Shown: positions 9,684 through 17,971, numbered from the stretch's first letter. The stretch is 64,000 nucleotides of DNA from Pseudomonas sp. 30_B (GCF_017491605.1 NZ_JAFGYY010000003.1:246893-310892); one strand, 5' to 3'. The notes: generated from the letters alone by a model not told the origin. Translations and numbers: made by a program.

Positions 9684-12271
9684 GAGTCTTCCTTGGAGGT
9701 GCAGGTACCCTGCAGACGGATCAGCACCTGTTCGCGGTCGGCGCCTTTCAGATCATAGGGTAGTTGGCAACTGTCCTCGGGGCGCTCTCCCCAGTGCACG
9801 CGCAGCTGACCTTTCTCACCTTCGGCACGGGCATAGACCTGACCGCCCTGGCCGACCATGCCGATGGTGACACCCTGGCTGTCGAGGACATCGGCACCCA
9901 GCGGCAGCGACGAGCCATCGGACAGTTGTGCCTGGATCAACAGCGGATGGCCGCTGAGGGTCTTGAATTCGACGTGCACGGCGGCGCCGGCGTAGGGTGC
10001 GATCTTGCGCTCGGTTTCCACCAGTTCGGTGCCTTCATCGATCCCTTGCGGGTCGAGGCTGATGGGGTTGTAGCGGTAGGGCGAGAGCGAGGGCACCACG
10101 GCGTAGCCGCTGCTGTCCACCCGCGCGCCTTGTCCGCCGCGTATGCCGGCGCCGCTGGCGCCCTTGGCTTCCACCAGAGCGAAGGTGTCGCCAACGTAGG
10201 GGCCGAGGGTCAGGCCGCCGCTGTGCAGTACAAGCGCGCCGCGCATGCCGCCGTTCACCTGGCGGTAGTCTCCGCTCTGGGCGTAACCGGTGTTAAGGGT
10301 GGCGACGGCGGTCTGCTTTTGCAGGCTGCCGTTGAAGTCGGTTCCCTGGCCTTCGCTGTCGCGTCCGGCGGAGAGGGTATAGCTCAGGGTCCGCTCCTCG
10401 CCCAGGGTGCCGTTGAGGCCGGTCTGATAGCTGCTTCCACGGCTGTCGCCGGAGCGGCGCGCAGCCATGGCGCTCAGGCTCGGCGCACGGCTGGAGGAGC
10501 CCAGCGGCATGGAAAAGCTGAGGGTCAGGGCGTTATTGCTGCTGCTGTCTTGTTGCACGTTGTAGTTGGGCGGCATCGAGGGGTCGTAGCTGTTGGTCAG
10601 GTCGCGGTACCAAGTGGTTTGCTGGCGCGAATAGGCCAGGTTGTAGCTGAGCTGACGCCAGGTATTGGAGTAGCCGAACTGCAGCTGCGTGTCGCGGCTC
10701 TTGCCATCGTAGTAGTCGCTGGTGGCGCCGGACAGGTAGAGGTTGCCGTACTGGCCCAGGCCCTGGTTGACCAGCAGGGTGAACTGGTTGCGTTGCTTGT
10801 AGCTGCTCGAATCCCAGCTGTCACCGTGCTCGTCGGCATCGCGCGAGGCCAGCGCGTCGCCCAGGTCGCGGTAGCCTTCGGTGGAGTAGCGGTAGCCGGC
10901 CAGGGTCAGGGTGGTGTTGGTCGGTTGGAAGGTGCGGCTGTAGTTCAGGCCGACTCGCCAGCCTTGCTTGTGCTGGCCGTTCTCCACGGTGGCACTGGAG
11001 AAGGTGCTGTTCATCCCGATGGCGCCGTAGGGCGTGGCCAGGACGCCGCCGCCGAGCAGGGCCAGGTAGTCCTCGGCCACTCGCGCGCCGAGGTTGGCGG
11101 TCAGAGTGTTGGTCAGACCGCGTTGATAAGTGAAGTCGCCGAACAGATCCTTGCCGTCACCGTATTGGCGTGCCTGGCCGAGCGTGGCGCTGTAGCGCGA
11201 CAGGCCGGGGCGCATGGATTCCGGCACGGCGGAGAAGGGCACGGAAAAGCGCGAGATGCTGCCATCGGCTTCAATCACTTCCACGTCGAGGTCGCCATCG
11301 TAGGCAGTGCCGTAGAGGTCGTCGATGACGAAGGGGCCGGGCGCTACGGTGGTTTCCTGGATTCTTTTGCCGTTCTGGCTGATGACCACGCGTGCGTTGG
11401 TGTTCGCGGTGCCGCGCACGACAGGCGCGTACTGGCGTTGCGAATCGGGCAGCATGCGCTCATCCGTGGCCAGGCGCAGGCCGCGGTAGCCCATGCTGCC
11501 GAACAGGTTGCCTTCGGTATAGCTCTCGCCCAGGGTCAGCTCGCTGCGCAGTTCCGGCACAGCGCGTTGGGCGTAGGTGCGGATGCTGCTCCAGTCGCTG
11601 AGGCTGCTGCCGTTATAGCTTGAATAGGTGTAGTTGGATTGATGGCGCAGGCGCCACAGGCCGAGGTTCACGCCGCCATTGAGCCCCAGATAGCCATAGT
11701 CCGATTGGCCGCCGCTGCTACCGCCGAAGGTCGAGCGGTAGAGATTGGCGTCGTAGTTGACGAAACCCATGGTGCTGCCGGCGTCCCACTCCTGCGGGCT
11801 GACATAGCCGCGCGGCTTGATATCGAGCAGTGCCTGGGGCACCGACAGGTCCAGGCGCAGGCGCGCGGTGTCGAGGTTGTAGGTTGCGCCGGGCAGGCGC
11901 TCGCTGAGCCAGTGGCAGGTACTCGGGTCTTCCTGCCCGGCCTGCGGAGCGGGGCGCGCGCCGAGGCTCTGGCGCAGGAAGCGTTCGTTGAAGCAGGGTT
12001 CGGCGCGCTCGCCGCGGTTGCGAAATTCCACCTCTGTCCGGCTGGCGTACTGGCCGTTGAGGTAGAGGTCGACGTGGTAGGTGCCGGCGTCGACCTGATC
12101 GTCGCGGTTGAAGCGCTCCAGGCTGCCACCGCCCAGACTCGATCCCATCAGCAACTGGTCGTCGAATTGATAGTCGGTGTTGCCGCTGGCCAGACTGGCG
12201 ATCATCAGGGCGAGGGCGCCCAGCGCGAAGGGCATTAGCGAGCCGCGGCGCAGCTCAATGCGCCAGTTCAT
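9680..12271 (-). CDS. Outer-membrane fimbrial usher (FimD/PapC family)
   Basis: 863 residues. After a signal-anchor-like N terminus ending near LASGNT comes the usher N-terminal periplasmic domain (VDAGTYHVDLYLNGQY, with CFNERFLRQSL and STCHW cysteines). The 24-strand barrel with the plug (RGYVSPQEWDAGSTMGFVNYDANLYR; FVIDDLYGTAYDGDLDVEVIEADG) and C-terminal domains (PLLIQAQLSDGSSLPLGADV; CQLPYDL) follow. Length and order fit the family (about 830-870 residues). It polymerises the pilin and adhesin delivered by the flanking chaperones. Its 5' end overlaps the chaperone gene by 17 bases. Confidence 0.95.
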   Translation of the reverse strand: MNWRIELRRGSLMPFALGALALMIASLASGNTDYQFDDQLLMGSSLGGGSLERFNRDDQVDAGTYHVDLYLNGQYASRTEVEFRNRGERAEPCFNERFLRQSLGARPAPQAGQEDPSTCHWLSERLPGATYNLDTARLRLDLSVPQALLDIKPRGYVSPQEWDAGSTMGFVNYDANLYRSTFGGSSGGQSDYGYLGLNGGVNLGLWRLRHQSNYTYSSYNGSSLSDWSSIRTYAQRAVPELRSELTLGESYTEGNLFGSMGYRGLRLATDERMLPDSQRQYAPVVRGTANTNARVVISQNGKRIQETTVAPGPFVIDDLYGTAYDGDLDVEVIEADGSISRFSVPFSAVPESMRPGLSRYSATLGQARQYGDGKDLFGDFTYQRGLTNTLTANLGARVAEDYLALLGGGVLATPYGAIGMNSTFSSATVENGQHKQGWRVGLNYSRTFQPTNTTLTLAGYRYSTEGYRDLGDALASRDADEHGDSWDSSSYKQRNQFTLLVNQGLGQYGNLYLSGATSDYYDGKSRDTQLQFGYSNTWRQLSYNLAYSRQQTTWYRDLTNSYDPSMPPNYNVQQDSSSNNALTLSFSMPLGSSSRAPSLSAMAARRSGDSRGSSYQTGLNGTLGEERTLSYTLSAGRDSEGQGTDFNGSLQKQTAVATLNTGYAQSGDYRQVNGGMRGALVLHSGGLTLGPYVGDTFALVEAKGASGAGIRGGQGARVDSSGYAVVPSLSPYRYNPISLDPQGIDEGTELVETERKIAPYAGAAVHVEFKTLSGHPLLIQAQLSDGSSLPLGADVLDSQGVTIGMVGQGGQVYARAEGEKGQLRVHWGERPEDSCQLPYDLKGADREQVLIRLQGTCTSKEDS

Positions 12272-13007
12272 GGCGAAGCTCCAGCCGCGCGCCGTAGTCG
12301 TTGATAAGCTGGGCGTTCAGCCGAGCCTGGCCGGCCGGCAGCGCGGAGGGCGAAAGCGCGCTCCATTGCGCCTGTCCCATGGGCGGGACCATGCTGGCCT
12401 GGAGTTTCCACTGGCGCTCACCGACGCTGAGGGTCGCTCCGCTGAAGGAGGCGTAGTAGCCCGTGGGGTTCTTCACCTCGACGCGCCAGGCGTTGCCGTT
12501 GCGTACCAGGCTGAAGTGCAGCTTTTGCGGTAACTGGTCCGGGCTGCCGGCGATCTGTGCCGGGCGATAGAACAGTTTCAGGCGGTTGCGCAGCATCAGC
12601 AGCATCTGGTTCTGGCCGGCCTTGGCGGCATTGCGCGGCGGGATCTGCAGCACGTTGAGGTGGAACAGCGATTCGCGGTCCTGGGGCAGGCCCGAACCGG
12701 TGTAGAGAATGCGCAGGGTCTGGCCGCTGCCGGGCGCCATGCGCGACACAGCCGGGTTGACCAGGAAGGGGGCCTTGGCGGTGTCCGGAGTGGAGGCGGG
12801 ATCATTGACGTCGACCCAGGCTTGCACGACGTTGGGGAAGGCATCGTCATTGGTCATCTGCACGGTCTTTTCCCGTGCGTCGCCGGGGTAGATCACCCGG
12901 GTACCGGTAATCACCACACTGGCCTGGGCCAGCGAGGCGCCTAAGGTTGCCAGCAGGGCGAGCGCGAACGTCGCCGCGCGAAGCGGGCGCAGTGGGAGGG
13001 CATTCAT
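12255..13007 (-). CDS. Periplasmic fimbrial chaperone (PapD family), first chaperone of the operon
   Basis: 250 residues from the Met at 13007, which has an AAGGTGAA ribosome-binding site; an in-frame ATG at 13073 lacks one and would add residues before the signal peptide. Signal peptide ends LAQA (about residue 28). The PapD hallmarks are all there: ITGTRVIYPGDAREKTVQMTN, PPRNAAKAG, NPAVSRMAPGSGQTLRILYTG and DRESLFHLNVLQIPPR. It lies between the pilin and usher genes, the CupA2 position, and probably escorts the major pilin to the usher. Confidence 0.92.
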   Translation of the reverse strand: MNALPLRPLRAATFALALLATLGASLAQASVVITGTRVIYPGDAREKTVQMTNDDAFPNVVQAWVDVNDPASTPDTAKAPFLVNPAVSRMAPGSGQTLRILYTGSGLPQDRESLFHLNVLQIPPRNAAKAGQNQMLLMLRNRLKLFYRPAQIAGSPDQLPQKLHFSLVRNGNAWRVEVKNPTGYYASFSGATLSVGERQWKLQASMVPPMGQAQWSALSPSALPAGQARLNAQLINDYGARLELRHELAH

Positions 13008-13091
13008 GCAGTTCACCTTGAGGCCGTCCGCTGGGGGGAAGCCGCAGCGGAGCGGCGCGCTGTGGGGCGGCACCCTCAGGTGCCGCGGACA

Positions 13092-13637
13092 TCACTCGTA
13101 ACGCAGGGTGTAGGTCACCGAGCCGAGCACCGGACCCGGGGTCACGCTGGCTTCTTCGGAGACGTACTGCACGGCGTAGTCGTAGGTGGTGCTGGTCTGG
13201 CCGTCGGCGAGAACGATGTCGCCGGCTTCCACGGCAGCGCCACCCGCCAGGTTGACCGGCGTGCCGGCCGGAGCGTCGAGCAGTTGCAGGGCAACGCCGG
13301 TGGCGCCGCTGGCGGCTGTGTTGGTCAGGTTGCCGGCGCTGGTCGGGTTGATCGCCTGGAACAGGGTGGTGAAGTGTTGCTCGGTGCCCGAGGGGGCGGT
13401 GCAGCCGCTCAGTTGCAGGGTGAAGCTGGTCTCGCCGGCGGTCTTGCCGGTGCCGCCAGTCAGGGAACTGACCGGAACACTGTCGAGGACCACGGTCGGA
13501 TCGGTGGTGCCGTTGACTACTGCCGAGCAGGTCTGGTCGGTGACTTCACCGCTGAAGTTGATGGTGTTGGCGGCCGATGCGATGCCGGGGAGGGCAATGA
13601 TGGCGGCCATGGCCAAGGATTTGCTGGTGTACTTCAT
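13092..13637 (-). CDS. Major fimbrial subunit (type 1 pilin family)
   Basis: 181 residues starting MKYTSKSLAM with a clear signal peptide ending IASA (residue 22). The mature start ANTINFSGEVTDQTC and a second cysteine (LQLSGC) give the pilin disulphide; the C terminus VTYTLRYE is the alternating strand that chaperones and neighbouring subunits complement. The start at 13637 is preferred to the in-frame ATG at 13703, which would bury the signal peptide. It is the first gene of the operon; the upstream region to the next gene is AT-rich for this genome and probably holds the promoter. Confidence 0.92.
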   Translation of the reverse strand: MKYTSKSLAMAAIIALPGIASAANTINFSGEVTDQTCSAVVNGTTDPTVVLDSVPVSSLTGGTGKTAGETSFTLQLSGCTAPSGTEQHFTTLFQAINPTSAGNLTNTAASGATGVALQLLDAPAGTPVNLAGGAAVEAGDIVLADGQTSTTYDYAVQYVSEEASVTPGPVLGSVTYTLRYE

Positions 13638-13858
13638 GGGGTTGCTCCAAAGGTTGTTGGGATATTTCCCATGAAATGGTGCGATTTTTTGTGTAGTCCT
13701 CATCTGAGAGAAATCTGAAGCGGGCGTACGAATATCCTGCAGAAATGCCGGCGGTGGCCGGTCGAACAGGCGCCTGCGCTATCGAAGCGTTGAGTCCGGG
13801 TGAGGAGAGAAGGCGGATACCTCTTCGTACGGAGGAGGCCCGGCATAGCCTCGCCAAT

Positions 13859-13886
13859 GAAAAGCCCCGCTCAAGGCGGGGCTCTT
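13859..13886 (-). terminator. Rho-independent terminator of the small ORF at 13896-14054
   Basis: On the minus strand an AGCCCCGC / GCGGGGCT stem with a short loop (CTTGA) is followed by a T run. It begins 10 bases past the stop of the small ORF and separates it from the pilin promoter. Confidence 0.75.
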
Positions 13887-13895
13887 CGCTCAGCA

Positions 13896-14054
13896 TCAGC
13901 CGTGTGGACGCGGCGCGGTGCTGAGGCCTGCCTGGGCGATCATTGCAATCGCCTGTTCCCGGGCCGTTTTGGAATCGTACAGCTCACTTTTCAGCCGTTC
14001 TGCACCAGCGTTGTCGCGGGTAACGAAGAAGTTCTTGAGTGTCGGCGAAAAAAT
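13896..14054 (-). CDS. Small protein (about 48-52 aa) of unknown function, non-canonical start
   Basis: The minus strand encodes LKNFFVTRDNAGAERLKSEL, then YDSKTAREQAIAMIAQAG, and ends LSTAPRPHG. Codon use is normal for the genome, and a strong terminator begins 10 bases after the stop, so the 3' end looks genuine. No ATG, GTG or TTG lies between the upstream in-frame stop and this text; ATT at 14054 is the best candidate start and is used here, but the start is uncertain. The amphipathic, charged middle suggests a small helical protein. No family is recognised. Its promoter would overlap the divergent ECF42-like promoter of the DGPF gene. Confidence 0.45.
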   Translation of the reverse strand: MFSPTLKNFFVTRDNAGAERLKSELYDSKTAREQAIAMIAQAGLSTAPRPHG

Positions 14055-14064
14055 TTCCGTCGGT

Positions 14065-14090
14065 TGTCGATTTTCCCCGTCGCCATTCGA
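14065..14090 (+). promoter_or_regulatory. Candidate ECF42-type promoter of the DGPF gene
   Basis: TGTCGA at 14065-14070 is followed after 17 bases by CGA (14088-14090). TGTCGA and CGA are the -35 and -10 elements reported for ECF42 sigma factors, and the sigma gene at 16712 looks like ECF42. The promoter ends 38 bases before the DGPF start codon. Confidence 0.6.
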
Positions 14091-14128
14091 TTAGGGATTA
14101 GAACGCAGTGCCAAGCCGGGAGCCGAGC

Positions 14129-14497
14129 ATGAAATACCTCTGCCTGATCTACGTGGACGACAGCCGCATCGCTCAGTTGCCGGGGCCGGTGTTCCGCCAG
14201 GTGATCGACGAGTGCCGCTGCAACGAGGAGCGCCTGCGCGAGAACGGCCAGTTGCTGGCCGCGCAGGCGCTTGAGCCAGTGACCAGCGCCACCACCCTGC
14301 GCCACAAGGGCGGCGACCTGCAGATCACCGACGGTCCGTTCGCCGAGACCAAGGAACACCTGGGCGGCTTCGTGCTGCTGGAGGCGCGCGATCTCAACGA
14401 GGCGCTGCAGATCGCCGGCCGCCTGCCGTCGGGTCGGCTAGGCTGCGTCGAGGTCCGTCCGGTCCGCGACTGGGACCGTTATTTCGCCGGGCAATGA
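14129..14497 (+). CDS. DGPF-domain (YCII-related) protein
   Basis: 122 residues of the small ferredoxin-fold YCII/DGPF family. The family signature TDGPFAETKE is present near residue 70, and the N terminus MKYLCLIYVDD and the GCVEVRPV strand near the end are typical. The start at 14129 is used because the in-frame ATG at 14108 lies upstream of where homologues begin. Function is not established for the family; DGPF proteins are the standard genomic partners and targets of ECF42 sigma factors, and such a sigma lies 2.2 kb downstream. It is the first gene of a run of six same-strand genes. Confidence 0.88.
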   Translation: MKYLCLIYVDDSRIAQLPGPVFRQVIDECRCNEERLRENGQLLAAQALEPVTSATTLRHKGGDLQITDGPFAETKEHLGGFVLLEARDLNEALQIAGRLPSGRLGCVEVRPVRDWDRYFAGQ

Positions 14498-14524
14498 GCC
14501 CATCGACACCATCAGGAGGATGTC

Positions 14525-15055
14525 ATGTTGAAGTGGATTGCAGTGGTCGTGGTGCTGGCCGTAATCGTGGTGCTGGTTCTGGCGGCGAGCCGCCCGGACA
14601 GCTTCCGGGTGGAGCGCACGGCGCGTATCCAGGCACCGCCGGAGAAGGTCTTCGCCTTCATCGAGGACTTCCACCGCTGGCCGCAATGGTCGCCGTTCGA
14701 GAAGCTCGACCCGGACATGCAGCGCAGCTTCTCCGGCGCGGAAAAGGGACGCGGCGCGGTTTACGCCTGGGCCGGCAACAGCAAGGCCGGGGAAGGGCGC
14801 ATGGAGATTATCGAAAGCACGCCGGCTTCGCGGGTGACCATTGCGCTGGACTTCTTCAAACCGTTCAAGGCCAGCAACACCGCCGAGTTCACCCTGCTGC
14901 CGCGCGACGGCGGCACCGACGTGACCTGGGCGATGTACGGCCCCACGCCCTTCGTGGCGAAGATCATGCACCTGTTCTTCAGCATGGACAGCATGGTCGG
15001 CAAGGACTTCGAGGCGGGCCTGGCCACCCTCAAGCGGCTCAGCGAGCAGGGCTGA
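14525..15055 (+). CDS. SRPBCC-family protein (polyketide cyclase/START-like) with N-terminal membrane anchor
   Basis: 176 residues. The first ~23 residues (MLKWIAVVVVLAVIVVLVLAA) are a membrane anchor or signal. The rest has the SRPBCC pattern: VERTARIQAPPEKVFAFIED, then WPQWSPFEKLDPD, and a long C-terminal helix (KDFEAGLATLKRL). The fold binds hydrophobic ligands, but the ligand is unknown. An AGGAGG ribosome-binding site sits 5 bases before the ATG. It follows the DGPF gene by 27 bases, so it is probably cotranscribed. Confidence 0.85.
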   Translation: MLKWIAVVVVLAVIVVLVLAASRPDSFRVERTARIQAPPEKVFAFIEDFHRWPQWSPFEKLDPDMQRSFSGAEKGRGAVYAWAGNSKAGEGRMEIIESTPASRVTIALDFFKPFKASNTAEFTLLPRDGGTDVTWAMYGPTPFVAKIMHLFFSMDSMVGKDFEAGLATLKRLSEQG

Positions 15056-15090
15056 GCTATCCCCATGACCGACGATCCCGGAGGTCCGAC

Positions 15091-15243
15091 ATGTGTCCCT
15101 TGTGTCTTTCCACCCTGACGCTGGCGGTGTCCGGCGCTCTTTCCGTCGGCGGCGCCAGCGCGTTCGCCCTCTCTCTTCTGCGCGGCAAGCGCCATGCAGG
15201 TCCCACTCCGCAACCGGGCCGGTCCCAGGAGCGTGCAACATGA
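15091..15243 (+). CDS. Small membrane protein, 50 aa, unknown function
   Basis: Begins MCPLCLSTLTLAVSGALS with a CxxC pair next to one membrane-spanning segment (residues ~6-30) and ends in a basic tail. A GGAGG site lies 7 bases before the ATG. Its stop overlaps the start of the DUF899 gene (ATGA), which argues that it is really translated. The CxxC at the membrane face could bind a metal or cycle redox state; this is inference only. Confidence 0.65.
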   Translation: MCPLCLSTLTLAVSGALSVGGASAFALSLLRGKRHAGPTPQPGRSQERAT

Positions 15244-16022
15244 ATCTCGCCAACCAGGCTTTCCCCCGCGTGGTGTCCCGTGACGAATGGCTGCAGGCGC
15301 GCAAGCGCCTGCTGGAGCAGGAGAAGGCCGCCACCCACGCCCGCGACGCGCTGAGCGCCGTGCGGCGAGCACTGCCGGTGGTGCGCATCGACAAGGACTA
15401 CCGCTTCGAAGGCCCGCGCGGCACGCTGCGGCTGGTGGACCTGTTCGAGGGGCGCCCGCAACTGATCGTCTACCACTTCATGTTCCACCGCGACAAAGCC
15501 TTGGGCTGCGAGGGCTGCTCCTTCCTGATCGACAACCTGGGACGGCTGGAGCATCTGCATGCGCGCGGCACTACCCTGGCGATGGTCTCCCGCGCGCCGC
15601 TTGCGGAGATCGCGCCGTTCCGCGAGCGCATGGGCTGGACCCTGCCCTGGTATTCCTCCTTCGGCAGCGACTTCAACTATGACTTCCACGTCACCATCGA
15701 CGAGCAGGTCGCGCCGGTGGAGTACAACTATCGCGACAAGGCCGAGCTCGAGCGTCTCGGCCAGGGCTACCATGTGCAGGGCGAGCAACCGGGCATGAGC
15801 GTGTTCCTGCGCGACGGCGACCAGGTGTTCCACAGCTACTCGACCTACGGCCGTGGGCTGGAAGCGCCGCTGTTTACCTACCACCTGCTCGACCTCACGC
15901 CGCTCGGTCGCGGCGAGGGCTGGGGCGGCATGCCCGACTACCAGGGCAAGGGCATGAACTGGACGCGCTTCCACGACGAGTACGACGAGCCCGCCAAGCC
16001 GCACAGTTGCTGTGCGTCCTGA
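15240..16022 (+). CDS. DUF899 (thioredoxin-like fold) protein, copy 1
   Basis: 260 residues. Typical DUF899 text: FPRVVSRDEWLQARKRLLEQEKAAT, the RIDKDYRFEGPRG block, QLIVYHFMF, GCEGCSFLIDNLG (CxxC at a thioredoxin-like position), MGWTLPWYSSFGSDFNYDF and FHSYSTYGRGLE. The C terminus ends HSCCAS. The family is predicted to be thioredoxin-like and is of unknown function. It overlaps the small membrane protein gene by 4 bases and sits in the ECF42-associated run. A second family member is at 41233. Confidence 0.88.
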   Translation: MNLANQAFPRVVSRDEWLQARKRLLEQEKAATHARDALSAVRRALPVVRIDKDYRFEGPRGTLRLVDLFEGRPQLIVYHFMFHRDKALGCEGCSFLIDNLGRLEHLHARGTTLAMVSRAPLAEIAPFRERMGWTLPWYSSFGSDFNYDFHVTIDEQVAPVEYNYRDKAELERLGQGYHVQGEQPGMSVFLRDGDQVFHSYSTYGRGLEAPLFTYHLLDLTPLGRGEGWGGMPDYQGKGMNWTRFHDEYDEPAKPHSCCAS

Positions 16023-16048
16023 GCTGACCACTGGAGGAGGGCGACCCG

Positions 16049-16483
16049 ATGAACCGCGCCGAGAATACCCATGCCGAGCTGCACGCAGTGCTGGAAAGCT
16101 GGCGGAGCGCCGTACGCGCTTCCGATCTGGCGGGCATCACCGCTCACTATAGCCGCGACATCCTCGCCTTCGATGCGGCGAAGCAATTGCAGTTCCGGGG
16201 TTTGGAGGCCTATGGCAGGCACTGGCAGGAGTGCCTGCAGATGTACACGCAGGACACCTTCGACATTCATCAGCTGAGCTTCGAAAGCGCCGGGGACATC
16301 GCTTTCGGCCATTACCTGGCGTACTGCGGCGGGACCGGCGAGGACGGTGTGCACAACGCCGCCTGGTCGCGGGTCACGGTCTGCCTGCGCCGCGAGGCGG
16401 GGCAGTGGAAGATCGTCCACGAGCACTTCTCGATTCCGTTCGACCTGGCGACCGGGAAGGCGTTGTTCGATGCCATACCGTGA
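16049..16483 (+). CDS. SnoaL-like / NTF2-fold protein (DUF4440-type)
   Basis: 144 residues of the cone-shaped alpha+beta NTF2 fold: helix ELHAVLESWRSAVRASDLAG, then HYSRDILAFDA, SRVTVCLRREAGQWKIVHEH and FSIPFD. Proteins of this fold are often isomerases or ligand-binding accessory proteins; the substrate is not evident. A GGAGG site precedes the ATG and the gap to the DUF899 gene is 26 bases, so it probably belongs to the same transcript. Confidence 0.85.
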   Translation: MNRAENTHAELHAVLESWRSAVRASDLAGITAHYSRDILAFDAAKQLQFRGLEAYGRHWQECLQMYTQDTFDIHQLSFESAGDIAFGHYLAYCGGTGEDGVHNAAWSRVTVCLRREAGQWKIVHEHFSIPFDLATGKALFDAIP

Positions 16484-16492
16484 CGGGCTGTC

Positions 16493-16585
16493 TTGTAGGA
16501 GCGAGGGGGACGCCCAGTTCTTGCTCGCGAACCGCCCAGCACCGGAGCTGCCGGTGAAATGTTCGCGAGCAAGCTCGCTCCTACA
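16493..16585. repeat. REP palindrome pair
   Basis: TTGTAGGAGCGAG at the left and its inverted partner GCGAGCAAGCTCGCTCCTACAA at the right flank a short spacer. This is the common extragenic palindrome of Pseudomonas. It lies between the SnoaL-like gene and the sigma-factor gene and may end the upstream transcript. Confidence 0.75.
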
Positions 16586-16711
16586 ACAACTCGGCCTCGG
16601 CGCGAGAACGAAACACCCTCGCAATGATCCCCCCGTCCGTCCGCTTCCCACACCGTCGAAAACCCGTGCAGGATAGGCAGACCCTTTTCATCCCGAGGAC
16701 CGCCGTCCGCC

Positions 16712-17965
16712 ATGCACGATTACGCTCCCCAGGCCCTGCGCGATGTGGTGGACGATGTCTACCGCCGCGAATCGCGCCGCGTGCTGGCCACGCTGATCCG
16801 CCTGCTGGGGGATTTCGACCTGGCCGAGGAGGCGTTGCACGAGGCCTTCGTCGCCGCCGTGGAGCAGTGGCGGCGCGATGGCGTGCCGGCCAATCCGCGT
16901 GCCTGGCTGGTGTCCGCCGGCCGCTTCAAGGCCATCGACGGTCTGCGCCGCCGTTCGCGCTTCGACGCCTCGCTGCTGCAGATCGCCGAGCAACTGGAGA
17001 TCGAGGCGCAGTCGGTGGAGGAGCAGGCCGACGAAAGCGTCGAGGACGATCGCCTGCGCCTGATCTTCACCTGCTGCCACCCGGTACTGGCGCCGGATGC
17101 CCAGGTGCCGCTCACCCTGCGCGAAGTCTGCGACCTGAAGACCGAGGAAATTGCCCGCGCCTACCTGGCCACGCCGTCCACCATCGCCCAGCGCATCGTC
17201 CGCGCCAAGGCGAAGATCCGCGATGCGCAGATTCCCTACCAGGTGCCGGAAGCCGCCGAGCTGCCCGAGCGCCTGGCCAGTGTGCTGCGGGTGATCTACC
17301 TGGTATTCAACGAGGGCTACTCGGCCTCGGCGGGCGATTCGCTGACCCGCACCGATCTCTCCGCCGAGGCCATACGCCTGGGCCGCCAGTTGCTCGAACT
17401 GCTGCCGGAAGCGGAAGTGATGGGGCTGCTGGCGCTGATGCTGCTGCACGAATCCCGTCGCGAAGCGCGCACTGGCGAGGACGGCCAGATGGTGCTGCTC
17501 GAACAGCAGGATCGCCGGCGCTGGAACCCTGACCTTATCGACGAGGGCCGACAACTGATCGTCGCTGCACTGGCGACCCGGCGGGTCGGCCCCTATACGC
17601 TGCAGGCGGCAATTTCCGCCGTGCACGCGGTGGCACCCGATTTCGCCAGTACCGACTGGGCGGAGATCGTCGGTCTCTACGACGCCCTGCTGGGCATCCA
17701 GCCTTCACCGGTGATCGAGCTCAATCGCGCGGTGGCGCTGGCCATGCGCGACGGCCCGCAGGCCGGGCTCGATCAGGTGGACGCCATCCTCGACCGCGGA
17801 GAGTTGCAGGACTATCACCTGGCCCATGCCGCACGCGCCGATCTGTGCCGGCGCCTGGAGCGCCGCGACGAGGCGCGCGCGTCCTATACCCGCGCCCTGG
17901 AGCTGGTGCGGCAGGAGCCGGAACGGCGCTTCCTGGAGCAGCGCCTGAGTGAGCTGGCCGGGTGA
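16712..17965 (+). CDS. ECF sigma factor with C-terminal TPR-like extension (ECF42 group)
   Basis: 417 residues, more than twice a minimal ECF sigma. Sigma region 2 is at residues ~10-85 (RVLATLIRLLGDFDLAEEAL; NPRAWLVSAGRFKAIDGLRR) and region 4 at ~115-175 (LTLREVCDLKTEEIARAYL; IAQRIVRAKAKIRDA). The remaining ~230 residues are helical repeats (YLVFNEGYSASAG; IELNRAVALAMRDGP; HLAHAARADLCRRLERRDEARASYTRAL) as in ECF42. Such factors lack a classical anti-sigma and depend on the tail. The DGPF gene upstream with a TGTCGA-N17-CGA promoter is the expected target. No such motif was seen before the sigma gene itself. Confidence 0.88.
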   Translation: MHDYAPQALRDVVDDVYRRESRRVLATLIRLLGDFDLAEEALHEAFVAAVEQWRRDGVPANPRAWLVSAGRFKAIDGLRRRSRFDASLLQIAEQLEIEAQSVEEQADESVEDDRLRLIFTCCHPVLAPDAQVPLTLREVCDLKTEEIARAYLATPSTIAQRIVRAKAKIRDAQIPYQVPEAAELPERLASVLRVIYLVFNEGYSASAGDSLTRTDLSAEAIRLGRQLLELLPEAEVMGLLALMLLHESRREARTGEDGQMVLLEQQDRRRWNPDLIDEGRQLIVAALATRRVGPYTLQAAISAVHAVAPDFASTDWAEIVGLYDALLGIQPSPVIELNRAVALAMRDGPQAGLDQVDAILDRGELQDYHLAHAARADLCRRLERRDEARASYTRALELVRQEPERRFLEQRLSELAG

Positions 17966-17971
17966 GGAGCG

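Noticed and set aside
9764..11623. 619-codon open frame on the plus strand
   Set aside because: Antisense to the fimbrial usher, whose reading frame is full length and typical.
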